Shown here: piece after piece, positions 44,176 through 56,955 of the stretch
Numbering within the stretch: position 1 is the first letter of the stretch
How the letters are laid out: every line of letters starts with the position of its first letter
DNA from: Beaufortia kweichowensis
Lineage: Eukaryota; Chordata; Actinopteri; Cypriniformes; Gastromyzontidae
Assembly (NCBI GenBank): GCA_019155185.1
Contig: CM032801.1
Location: 2,252,079 to 2,316,078, forward strand
Direction of reading: 5' to 3'
DNA: 64,000 bases
The notes under the pieces: generated by a model
Seen by the model: only the letters and a program-made list of their open reading frames with translations
Told to the model about the DNA's origin: nothing
Database searches by the model: none
Translations under genes and position numbers: made by a program

Positions 44176-47100
44176 TGGTGATACCGATGTCTACAGACAT
44201 TTATGCATGTATTTATTTATACATAAACCTACACACATGCACGTATGTAGCTCCTGTTGTTGTCTCTATGGCATATATTTATTTACTTTATTATTTACTT
44301 AATTATTCACTTTATCTTAATTACTATAATAATCAGTTATTATTACTTATTTTATACTTATTTATTCTTTTCATTTGCTGTGTGATGTAGCTTATGTCGC
44401 TAAATTAAGTATTTAACAAAAAGTGGATATTATAAAATAATAAAAATAAACTTGCATACACTCAATGAAAACAATGTACAAACAAATGAATGCATTAATT
44501 TGAACACTTCTATTACATTAGAGACAGCAATATAATCGCTATAGTATCTGTTTAATGTTCAGTACACATTAAACATGATACTTTTCGGTTTATATAAGAG
44601 GATAAAGAACTATTGACTAAAGTAATAATTTGCAATGTATAATTATTCATTTTGCAGACGCTTTATCCAACGCGATTTACGGTGTATTCGACATTTTAAT
44701 CAGAAGGCAATGTGTTCTCTGTATGTGTGTTTATTCTCTAAGTTTTGAACTGGCAAACTAACTGTTTCACAATGACACGGTGTGCTTCTCATTTCTTAAA
44801 TTGTGCCTCGTTGTTCACTTTTCACACGTATTAGCACCTCCCGACGTCTGTAAATGTATTTACGCGTCTGCATTATGTTGTGTTAGTTTTGACCGAGCGA
44901 TGGCGCTGCTGGGGATCATGTGGGAATGATTCGCGCTTGCTTATTCAGTGAAAATTTAAGGACATCATCGGCCAAGTAAAGCACTTAATAACACGTGCAA
45001 ACGCCCAAAATTGCATTTGAACTTTGCCATTCCCTTTTTTACACACCTGATTTAATTCATGTTGATAGGAAGATCCAGCAACAGAACTGGGTGTGTTATT
45101 TAGGGAGGGACAAAATGTACATCTGGTCCCCAGTGCCAGGATTAAGAATCAGTGCTGTAGTGGAGTTACATTTGTGAACATGTCAGTGTTGCTGAACTAT
45201 TCTTATAACTAGACAAATCGTTATTGTTCATGTAATGCACTTCATATTTCTGATGAACCCTGTCCCTCCTTAACCTTGGGGGATCGGCAGCAGGTCATGC
45301 AATATGATTAATATACATGAAGAAAGACTTCACCTTAATAGGGTCATATTATAGCAAATAACCAGTAGTTATAATTGCAAGGTTGCAACACTTAATAAAA
45401 AGTGAATAAAAACTAAATATACAAATTAATAAATAATTTTTGTTAAAGACTAATACAGGTTATAAAATGTTATCAGTAAATGTTATTTGTAAGATGAGCT
45501 GCTATAACAGTTTAAATGAAGAATAATGCTAATCAGTTTATAGTGTTTATTGTCATATTAAGTATTTCTAATTGTTAATGTTTTTGAATTTTGTTTTTTT
45601 TATTCTGTTTTTCTATGCCGATAAGTTGTATTGACATATTACCAAAATGGTGACTGGGTAGATAATAACATTGGGAATGTTAATGATATATAGACTAAAT
45701 ATAGACTAGAAATGTTCCCAGTTTGATGTTCTTAAGATGATGTATGGCATACTTTTTGCAAGTGTAGATGTCTTTTGAATTTTTATTATTCAATTCTCTA
45801 TATTTGTAGCATAAAATCTTGTATCTTGTAAAATGTTATGGTATGCCAAAGCAATGTTGTGGGAAAATATTAACATTTTAAATTAACATAAGCTAAAACC
45901 ATGCCTTAAGCTGATTGCTTACCATGAACATACAGAGAACTTCAGATAAATTGGGTGTGTCATCTCTGCAGGCACCTTCAGAACCTGTTCAACCAGGGAG
46001 TGTTAAGGCACAGCAGCCTCCACCCTCTGTGCTAAAATGGAAGCATTTCCTGACTCATTTGAACATTTTATTTATAATTAGTCAATGTTAAACGTAAGCT
46101 GGCATTGTAGACATTAAGTATCTAGTTTACAGAGTAACCACACCCATGAATGTAACCCATAACTTGGTCACCTTTAATTCACGTGAAATTGTGAGCACAT
46201 GAAATCAGTCATCATCATTGTTTCTAGCGAGGCTTATTAAAAGGGTGGATATATGATTTGCCTTGAATTTATTTTCTGACTTCAAGACTTAAAGGTGTGA
46301 AGATATGAACTCCCTCTGATTCATGCAGAGCCAGCAAAAATTATAGGACAGTGATTTATAGTGGATATGTTTGGTACAATGTGATTAAAAAGTGTAAGTA
46401 AGAGATAGTATGAGCGTTATAAAAGTCTGATTTGTATGTAGAACATATTATGTGTGTGTGTATGGCACATCTAATTTGTCAACTCAAAGTTTAACCATAA
46501 AAACTAGTAAATAATAAAATATGGTTTTATGGACATCTTAAGAGTTACTCTTATTTAGCATCATTTATAATAGAGTTAATTTAACCTTGACGATATCACA
46601 GAAATTGTATCAATCAATTCAAAACAAAGGGTAATACAGTAGGGTACAATACAGTAAAGACGCTTTCCCACACTGTAAGAAAGATTTCTACCATGGCAAC
46701 CAACAAGCCATGTGATTATTTCCTAAACCATCAGGCATCATTGAACAGAACACATGAATATCAAACATTCTGTATATTGTGCATCTACACAAAGCAACAT
46801 GAATGTTTTGCTATGCATAACCTTTACTTAAAATATTTTAGAATGAAACGAAAATAGAAAAGACTGCCTTAAACCACTTTATTTAAAGTGGATAGCAATA
46901 TATTGCCAAAAAAAGTACAGAAATTTGTTCAGTAATATAATACATATAATAGCATAGCGTAGCCAGTAAAATACTGTTTAAAAGTGCATACATTTACAAT
47001 GGGTAAAAGATAGGAATTTATTAGAAATGTGATTGTTCTATGCCACTTATAATGATTATAATGATTACACTTATAATGACTCATAATTTGATGTTATGTG

Positions 47101-47520
47101 GTTGGAAAGAGCATGAAATATGAAATAGATTTGTTTTTTAATAATGAAGTTAATTTTTCATTGCAAGTACAGAGGTAGTAAAAAAAGAGAAATGACTAGA
47201 TAAATATCACAGTAATAAAAGTTACAGACAATCACTGACACCACCAAGTGAATCATTCACAGAAATGTCACAGTACGTAGTCATTTAATAACTATAATTG
47301 TAAATTACTAATAAAAATGTGTTGGTCAAAGAGGTAAAACAATACAATCGAGTGTTTTTCACTGAAGGCCAGTGAACAGGTGGGGTCACATCGGGATCAA
47401 GTTTCACTGCGGAGGGCGGAGCTCCGGATCCAGGATAGTTAAGTCAAAAGAAACTTGTCCGAAAACATACAAAGCGACTCTACTTCGGTTGCGAGACACA
47501 CAACAGAGTAATTATCCAAA
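44176..47520. other. Intergenic DNA between the psmb1 region and perp
   Basis: AT-rich. The only repeat recognised is a fragment of the common fish repeat at about 44655-44700 (TTTTGCAGACGCTTTATCCA). An X-box-like TCTACCATGGCAAC lies at 46687-46700. No coding exon with flanking splice signals or family similarity was seen. The last 200 bp contain the likely perp promoter and 5' UTR. Confidence 0.5.
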
Positions 47521-50500
47521 ATGTTTCGCTGTGGAATCGCTTATCCACGATGCAGGTGGATCTTGCCTCTTCTGCTGCTCTTTGCGATTATTTTCGACAT
47601 TATTGCCATCGCAGCGCAGTCCGGATGGGTGGAAGACGAGGGCGCAAAAACACATTACGCCAATATGTGGAAACATTGCCGAGGCCGCAATGACCAGTGG
47701 GATTGCAGAACTCTTATGGAGATGCGTAAGTATTGTAAAATCTTAATCCGAATTAAAGCTCAAAACGTTAAGGAAGATTAATGTGCGATCCAGCTTCGAG
47801 AATCGTTTTACAAAGTTTTAGCGAAGTAACGAGTGGCAGCTTGTTATTGCTCCTTGTTTACACTTAAATCTAATAATTCGATTTTTATTTTATTAAGTAT
47901 AACCTTAAAGTGTGTTTTCATGTTGTGGGTTTTACATTAAAGTTAAAGAACTAGTGTAATGTAATATTACGCGCTAACACGGAGGGCTGTTAGACCAGTT
48001 TTTAAGATAGGTCGGTCGGTTATGACTCTTAATTTAAACTTAAACTAAACTTATTCAACTTAAATTATAAATTAAATGTTTTTACAGTTATATTTATTGA
48101 CTTATGATATAGTTGCACATGTACATGTTTGTATCATATTTGTTAAGGAAGAGTATAAAGTAATTCCAATGAAGCCATTGATTGTATTTAATATCATATT
48201 AGAATCATATTTAATCTTGCGATTCAGTTACATTAGATTACACATATCGATTATTGACAGACATTTACACCAGAGATTAAACTATACAGTGATGATACTG
48301 GGCAGGGCAGTTGTTTGCCCTCTAACAAACATCTCTTTCTGATTCAAATGTGTACAAGTTTATGTCCCAAATCAGAATCTATGTTGATTTGATAACCTGA
48401 TATATCAGTTTTAAAGAGTTTGAGTTTCAGTAACATTAGGTTTGGGATTAAAAAGAATAGAAAGTAGCAAAGTTTGCTAATCGAATGGCACGTAACCTGT
48501 TGAACCAGTCAATAAGTCTGTTTATGTCACGTAAGACAGTTAACCGCTTTAGAAACAGGTTAAACTCTTGTAATAACTTGTTATTTTCTTCAGTCAGTAT
48601 GAAGCTTTCTCTTAACTGCCAATTTGAGCATTATATTTCAAGACAATCAGTTTTAACGATCATCTGTCCATTGCATAAATTAATGGATATGAAACAGAAG
48701 TTCCCATAGCTGCTAAACTATTCATAGATTGACTCAGTCTTAAACATGTAGTGCTGGATTTACTGTTTAAGCACCAGGTTTATTTGATAAGCATTGTTTT
48801 TTCGTGCGGCAGTATCGCTGCTGTTGTTTTAATACTATAAAGGTATGTAAACTCGGGTTTGTGGCCGCATTGTTGTGTTCAGTGTTTCCTTTTCTTGAGT
48901 CCTACATGACAGAAATCACTTACGTCTGAGACATGTGATGATTAGACACAGAGTCATTCCAGAAAGATACTAGTTCATCAATCAGACCCAACCACACCCT
49001 TCTTCACCTCCAGGCGGGTTACACTTCAGGGTGTGGCAGTATTCAGACAAAAACACATTCCTCTATTGAGCTTGTTTTTAGCCAAGCACTGTCTCTACAA
49101 GCCCTTAAAGCAGTAGTGAAACCGATTTCTCACAGAGTGAAACTAGTTAATGAGTACCCTGCTGTATCTTATAACGTGTGGTCTGCCCTTTTTATTTGTG
49201 CTGTGCCTTAGAAGTTTATCTAGACTATAAAGTGAAGGTAATGACATTAAAATGCTTACTAAACTCAACTGCATTTCTCAGGTACTCCAGGTATTCGGCT
49301 TTAGCTGTTCAGTAGGTTGGGTTTAGTCTATGGCCATACATTTCTTTACCAAAGTCAAGGGAGTACCCGTGCAGTTTTGACTGAATGTACTGAATGAGCT
49401 AAATTTAATGTAGCTGTCATAAAACATTTAAGTGGACACTTCCTGGTTATTATGCGTCACGTTTATTGGTCTTGGAGTAATAAAATAAATAACAGCACAA
49501 CTAATAGTCTTTCTCTGTTGTCTTACAGCATGGGCGCAGGCAGTCGCTGCTCTGATGATCATCGGTCTCATCCTCCTCGTCATCGCCTTCATCATCTCAT
49601 TTGTTGCTCTCTGCTGCACCCTCAGCATTAATGCGCTTCCAGCCATTGGAGGACTCCTTATCGTTGCTGGTGAGAGTCTTTTATTTTGTAGTGGGTTGGA
49701 TCATAATATTGAGAAGAAAAAATACTCTGTGTGTAAATATGCAGTTTCATCTGCAGTTTAATGCTGTGCTCCTCCTTAATGAATTAGTTTAGCAGAAACG
49801 CACTGTGTATGCTTTCAACCCGTCCCTTTGTAAGGAAGTTGCAGTGTGTCCAGTACACAGGAAGATCCTTTTCCTCACTTTGAACAAAGATTTGAACATT
49901 TTCCAGATGCATGGGTGTGAGGCTGTGCAAAATTACTGCATATGCTATATTAGCTGATGGATTTTCATATACCATATATGCTGTGGTAAATTATTTTGCC
50001 TGTCTGTCAGTGGACATGAGAGCTTTATGTTGTTAATGCATAAGAAAGACAAAAAAAATATCAGTAATGTGAAAATGCAGGGCGTGTACAAAACAAGTCA
50101 AAGCGAGGAACAACTAGTTATAGGTCAGTCAAAAAATAATATCTAATAAAAAATCTATAATACCTTTAAATGTATCTTTTTAAAGTTAAGCAATTCTTCA
50201 TTTTATGTTAGTTCAACTTTTGAGTCCGGATTTTAACTTACATTTACATTTGGGCATTTAGCAGACGTCTTTATCCAAAGCCACCGTGAGAAAAACAAAA
50301 AAGCGATTCATGATCGTAGGGAGGAAATAATATGGAAAGTTACCAAGTGTCCACCATGTTAAAAAGATGTCCACATGTTTTTGTTTAGTATTAATGCATT
50401 AGATTTTTCAGCTTTTAGCTGTTTTTTTTTTAACTGTGTAACAAAAAATTCTATTGGTTTGCATTTGTGATAGAAATCCAAATACGTATTATTAAATTAA

Positions 50501-52048
50501 ATTATTATTAATAATATCAAATTATTATTAATGATTTAATACTATAATTTCTTATAAAATAAAATATGATTTTAGCTGTAACTCCCTGTTAATCGTGTCC
50601 TGGATAACAGCAAGTTTTGTTTGGGTGTTGCCATGAGATGAAGTGCCGACGGCATGTTTGCAAGTACAGCTGTCAGCCCTCCCCCTTGCTCCCACTATAG
50701 TATTCAGGTGTGAACGTTGAGAAGAGCTGCTAGAAAGGACTGATTCATATCTCTCATTTATTTGTTATCAGACTGAATCACAGCCTCTCCTGTCTGATCT
50801 TGTGTGATGTCATGTCTTCACATTAGTACATAATTGGTGCTTGTTGATAAAGTACTGAATTCATCATTATTTTTTCTTTTTCACTTTTTTATACATATTT
50901 TCTTTAAATCAACACGTTTAGGTTTCAGTTTCATTATGTGGATTGAGAAAGTCTGATCTGAGACGTGTGTTAAGCACTTTCTGTGAACTGTGTCTGTTTG
51001 AGCAATAGCTTCATTCTGATTGCATTAGCACAGCTATGTTGCTGAAAGCGTCAGACACAAGCCTGTGTGAGCATTTCTGTACACACCCAAACAGGGCTTG
51101 GTCTGTGCTCACATGTAATGGCAACACTCCTCCCTTCTCACAGGGCATTATGGGTTTATGAAGCCGTGCATTTAGCTATTGATTAAACACGTTTAATAGA
51201 AACAAATTGGATTAAATTAGGTGTTGTGAATTTGGACAACTCAATATTATTAATTAGTCATTTAGTGCATTAGTTATCTTCACATAATCAAAAGAAGCAG
51301 CACAAACCTTTCCTGCACAAATGCACTTTTCTCACTCGGTTAAAAAAATTGTTAGATATAATGTTTTGAAGTGGTAACACCATTTACTTTAAAGCTAACA
51401 TTACAATCTAAATATGTTTAATACAGCATTTATTTATTATTGTAAATGTTAGTTAATACTTACACAATTGCGTATTCTATGTTCATATTAGTTCATTGTG
51501 CATGAATGGTAATCGATACAACTTTTAATTTAAAAGATTTATTTTTTTAATTTTAGAAATGTATTAATAATTCTTGAAATTACCATTATCCAGAATTAAT
51601 AAATGCTGTAAATGCGTTGTTTATACTAGTAATTTAGTAACTGCAATGTTAATTAATAGAAGCTGTCATATATTTTCAAGTTGCAAACTCGTAACTGAAT
51701 TTAGTCTCGAGTCTAATTCATTTCTAGAATCTTATTTGCTTTGGATTATTATGTGGGTTCATACTGTGCAGAATAATGTTTTTGTTTGTTGTGCTGTTAC
51801 TGTATCTGACAGTAAGATTTTTTTATCTCTTTACAGTCATCATCCAGATAATCGCTCTGATCATCTACCCGGTCAAGTTCAATGACCTGATCTATGAAGG
51901 TTATTATGACTACACCTGGGCATATGGTTTTGGATGGGGAGCCACCATCCTAATGCTGGGATGTGGAATCATCTTCTGCTGTCTCCCCCGCTATCAGGAT
52001 GAGCTCTCCGGCGAGGCCAAGACTAAATACATCTACACCTCTCCCTAA
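47521..52048 (+). CDS. perp: PERP, p53 apoptosis effector related to PMP22
   Basis: Four-pass membrane protein of the PMP22/claudin superfamily, a p53/p63 target that supports desmosomes and apoptosis at the plasma membrane. Exons 47521-47725, 49529-49669, 51837-52048; 558 nt, 185 residues. The start MFRCGIAYPRCRWILPLLLL matches the family and runs straight into TM1. An extracellular loop carries Trp (SGW...NMWKHC) and a Cys pair. TM2 (LMIIGLILLVIAFIISFVAL), TM3 (IIQIIALIIYP) and TM4 (YGFGWGATILMLGCGIIFCC) follow. The C-terminus is KYIYTSP. The in-frame ATG at 47372 belongs to another frame and is not the start. Polyadenylation site not settled; ATTAAA near 52881 and AATAAA at 53530-53535 are candidates. 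Its neighbour tnfaip3 is the same as in mammals. Confidence 0.97.
50237..50292 (+). repeat. Fish 'CATTTAGCAGACG' repeat fragment in perp intron 2
   Basis: ACATTTACATTTGGGCATTT then AGCAGACGTCTTTATCCAAA, a clear match to the common fish repeat core. Short and without obvious ends. Confidence 0.65.
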
Positions 52049-53700
52049 AAAACTGTTTAGACACCCGAGCCTAAATACTGCTTATTGATAACCAAAAGCA
52101 TTTTCTCAAACAATTGTAGGACTTTACTGACTATGAGTGCTGTCATTGCCCCTGAACCGTGGTTGGCTTTGTTCCTTACTCTTGGGGCTAATGCAATTAA
52201 CTTCTGCTGTAATTTTAATTAGAATTTCTTCATCATTAAAATTCCTGTCAACAGTTTGCATTACAGTGTTCATGTTGCATGTATAAGATGTAAATATTAT
52301 TATTAATAGGATTATATTAATAGGAGTAGATATGTGTATTTACAAGCAGCTTGGGAAGTATGTATTGAGTACATGTAGTTTGTTTGTATTACATCATGTT
52401 TATTGTAACATGAACACTGCAATGTAGTGTGTAGGTATTTGTATATTTCATGAACATCTCTTATGAAAACATTTTAATGTTTCTGTGCTTGTCATTCCAT
52501 ATTGGCCCTTCTTGTTTATTATGATGGCGGATATGCATACTTGATCCAAAACTTTCTGACTGCCCTTACTCTCTGCAAACAATGTGTGTGGTCTGTGTGA
52601 AGATGTTTTTTTTTTTTCTACTAAGAGAAGCATAGTTTTTTAGCAAAATAGATGAATTAATGATAAAAATACAAATCAAATGCAGCAAATGACAATAACC
52701 TGTTGTTTTGATCAATGTTTTATCGATGTGTGCTACTGAACATTCTTGATACAATTGTGTCTGGATTCATTAACAACCTAAAATAAGTATCTAGTGCCTT
52801 GGTGCTTATAGAAAAGATTGCCTATTAGGCTTGTACACTATGCAACATTGTAGGTTTTTTGATGTGTTTTATTAGATTCTGATTAAATGTTTTAATTGTT
52901 TTAAAGGTGTGTTATGGAAGTTTATATGATATGAATGGCAAACCATTACAAAATAGTCTTTTGCTCTGTGAAAAATGCAACAATGCCTCTGTAAGCACCA
53001 AAGATACATAGGCAACTATTTTATTTGTTAGGCCTCTTTCACACTACACCTGTCAGCCTGTATTCACACTTTTACATAGCGTGGTCCCTAATTAAATTAG
53101 GTTTAGTTATTAGTTCTCAGTACTTCACTAACCAATTTATAATTTTTATGTACGTGTCACATGTTTTAATACACGCAAGTTCAAGAGGCATAAAGATGGA
53201 CGTTTTTACACAATTTACGTACTGTTTTCGGCATTATTTTTTATACAATGTCAAATTTCGATCAAAAGATCACATTCACATCAGTCCCCACAAAAGCCCC
53301 CCACTGAATGTTTTGTGTTCTAAAGAAAACTCCTAAGAGAATATCAAATAATACCAGAAAAGAATAATATCAAAGAACGCCAAAGAAAAAGTAAATGTGC
53401 CACATAATGGTAAACTTTTTCAAGCTGTTGAATCTATTTATACCCTACTTTTTATGCATTTAACTCCTAGCGCTATAATGTCTGCTGTTTGGAAATTCAT
53501 ACTAAAAACGTCCTACATCCTGAAATAATAATAAAGCTGTTTTTTTACTGAACATGACATGAGTCACACAGGAGATAATAAAGGTGTGCGATGAACACGC
53601 CTAAAGTGACACACCTGCCGTGTCACACAATGTGAGGCTTTCACAAAAAAACATCTGGTACATGGCATGTCCACATGACATGCCTAATATGTCACAATAT
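52049..53700 (+). other. perp 3' UTR and flanking intergenic DNA
   Basis: AT-rich, no gene seen. Likely perp 3' UTR for about the first 0.85-1.5 kb, ending in one of several polyadenylation hexamers (52881, 53530, about 53578). The remainder up to the LINE has no recognisable feature. Confidence 0.5.
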
Positions 53701-56457
53701 ATAATATAATATAATTTTGAAATAATGGCGCTAAATATGTCACTTCCAAACGGTCGCAACAAACATTTGTCCTTCATAATGGCTACCATTTACAGACCAC
53801 CGGGTCATCATATAGACTTCCTTAAAGAATTTGCAGATTTTCTATCAGAATTAGTAGTTAATGTAGATAAAGCCCTAATCGTTGGTGACTTTAACATACA
53901 CATTGATAATCCAAAAGATGCGCTACGTATAGCTTTTATGGATATCCTGGACTCGCTTGGTGTTAGCCAAAAGGTTTCAGGTCCCACGCATAAATGTAAG
54001 CACACTTTAGACCTAATTCTATCTTTTGGACTAAACATAAATAACGTAGAAATATTACCTCAGAGCGATGCTATTTCAGATCACTGCCTCATAACTTACA
54101 CTGTACTTTTAGACAAACCCCCTCGTCCTACACCTCGGTTTAGATCAAGCCGATCAATCATTTCTACCACTAAAGATAGTTTTATTAACAAACTTCCGAA
54201 TCTATGTCAAACCCTTAATGTAATAAATAAAAATGAGGATCTTGACAGTATAACAGAAACATTAAACAAAGCTTTTTCAGGCACTTTAGAACTTGTCGCA
54301 CCCATCAGATTAAAAAGAATAAAAGATAGAACGCCAGCACCATGGTATAATAACCACACTTCAGCCCTAAAAAAAGCAACCAGAAAAATGGAACGTAGAT
54401 GGAGGACTACGAACCTAGAAGTATGGCGCGATGCATGGAAAGAGAGCACCAACAAGTACAAACAGGCTCTAAAAACCACCAAAGCGTCCTATTTTAGCAA
54501 GTTGATCGCAGAAAATCAAAATAACCCGCGATTTCTTTTTAACACAGTCGCAAAGCTGACTGGAAATAAATCATTTACAGAAAAAGATGTTAAACTACAG
54601 CACGATAGTAATACCTTTATGAAATTTTTTGATAATAAAATCGAGGCAGATTAGGGACAATATTGCATCTATACAGCCTGCCACCTCTATATCGCATAGT
54701 ATACCGTCCCGCTTCATGCCATTAGTACAACTAGAATCATTTAATGCTATTAAAATAGATGAACTCACAAAAATAATAAATTCATCTAAATCTTCATCCT
54801 GTATAATAGATCCCATCCCAACAAAACTACTAAAAGAAGTTTTTTCTGCAGTCTCGGAACCTGTACTCAACATTATTAACTCATCCTTAGAACTAGGCTA
54901 CGTCCCAGCGGCCTTCAAAATGGCAGTTATTAAGCCTCTCATTAAAAAACCTAATCTCGACCAAGGAGACCTAACCAACTATAGACCAATCTCGAATCTC
55001 CCTTTCTTATCAAAATACTAGAAAAGGTTGTGTCAAACAACTACAGACATTCCTAGCCGAAAATAGCATTTATGAAAAATTTCAATCAGGATTCAGGCCT
55101 CATCACAGTACAGAAACAGCTATGCTCCGGTGACAAATGACCTCCTTTTAGCATCAGATCGCAATGAGACATCTATTCTTATATTACTCGACCTCAGTGC
55201 AGCTTTTGATACAATAGATCATACAATCCTACTCGATAGACTGAAAAACCATGTTGGCATTAATGGTCAAGCCTTAGCCTGGTTTAAATCTTATTTAACT
55301 GATCGTTACCAATTTGTGTATGCCAGCGATAAAAATCTTACTACTCTCAGGTAAAATCGGTACCACAGGGATCAGTTCTTGGCCCAATTGTCTTAGCGCT
55401 ATATATGCTACCCCTCGGAGATATTATTAAGAAACATGACATCAACTTCCACTGCTACGCTGGCGATACCCAGCTCTATATTTCCTCAGAACCTAACAAA
55501 CCCCACCATTTTACTAAGCTAATAGACTGTATTAGCGATATTAGAAAATGGATGGCAAACAACTTCCTTCTACTTAACTCCAACAAGACAGAGATTTTGA
55601 TTATTGAACCTAATAGCTCCAAACACGACACAATAGCCCACAACTTCTCTATAGAAGGTTGCACCATTGTCCCTTCCTCCGCAGTCAAGAACCTAGGTGT
55701 GATTCTAGATAAGAACCTGTCTTTTCGATGGTCACATTTCTAATACATGCCGAACTGCATTTTTTCACCTTAGAAATATTTCAAAGATCGCCATATGCTG
55801 TCTTTCTCGGATATAGAGAAACTAATCCACGCCTTTATGACCTCCAGAATCGACTACTGTAATTCATTACTGGGGGATGTCATGCAAAGCAAATAAATAA
55901 GCTTCAGCTGGTTCAAAATGCAGCTGCTAGAGTTCTCACTAGATCAAAAAGTATGACCACATTAGTCCACTCCTAGCAACACTGCACTGGCTACCTGTAA
56001 AATACCAATCGATTTTAAAATTCTGTTAATGACATACAAAGCACTAAATGGCTTAGCACCTCTATACCTCCGTGAACTATTATCAGCATACAACCCATCC
56101 GCGGACATTACGTTCACAAAACAAGCGGGCTCTTAATAGTTCCAAGAGTATCAAAGAAATCTAAAGGTGGCAGATCTTTCTCCTACTTAGCTCCTAAACT
56201 ATGGAATAACCTTCCCAGTAAAGTCCGGGACTCAGACACAGTCAACAGTTTAAAACTACATTAAAGACTTATCTGTTTACACTTGCATTCACATAATCTT
56301 TGACCATACTCTCTAAGGCCGCAATAGTTAACCTCAACTGGAACCGGGCACACACACATAATTCATACTGCATGTGATATCACATAAAACTGCTTACAAT
56401 CAACATAGGAATGGCTGCTACGCTAATTCTGTTTTGTCCTTCTCTCCCTCCTCCTCT

Positions 56458-56489
<32 letters not shown>

Positions 56490-56955
56490 ATCCCCTACCC
56501 CTTTCTCCGAGGTATCCTGAGGAATGAGTTCCAGCTGAAGCAACACTGCCCCACCTGATGCCACCCTGGTGCTGCTTCATGACGACTACCCAGGACAACC
56601 TCCGGCACCTGTTATATTAAAATCAAATTTACCACATTACACTTAACATATAACATTTTTATTAACTCTCTTATAGTGAAGTTCTGCATCTTATAATGTC
56701 TGTATCTGTATCCTGTAAACTGCATAGTGAGTTATGGATCGCGATCAATGGCAATTTGTGTCCCCTATTCCGGATTGCACATGCTACGGGATTGCACCTA
56801 TAACACGCGTCATGTCAGGGTTTTCTCTCCTAAAGAGTTTTTGAATCCTGACCACTGACTGCTATGTCATTACATGTAAAGCTGCTTTGATACAATGTCC
56901 TTTGTGAAAAGCGCTATACAAATAAAATTGAATTGAATTGAATTGAATTGAATAA
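53701..56955 (+). mobile_element. L2-type (CR1 superfamily) LINE, 5' truncated and inactivated
   Basis: An apurinic-like endonuclease part (ATIYRPPGHH, LIVGDFNIHID, SDHCLITYT) in frame at 53725-54654 is followed by reverse-transcriptase blocks in shifted frames: YRPISNLPFLSKY near 55000, DLSAAFDTIDHTILLDRL near 55190, and YAGDTQ near 55455, where the catalytic Y-A-D-D core has lost its first Asp. At least four frame or stop defects separate the blocks. The 3' end GCTTTGATACAATGTCCTTT, AAGCGCTATACAAATAAA and (TTGAA)n is typical of fish L2/Maui elements. A (TC)n tract lies at 56465-56489. Sense with perp. Confidence 0.9.
56465..56489 (+). repeat. (TC)n tract in the LINE 3' region
   Basis: Perfect CT/TC dinucleotide run within the 3' untranslated part of the L2 element. 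Confidence 0.9.
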
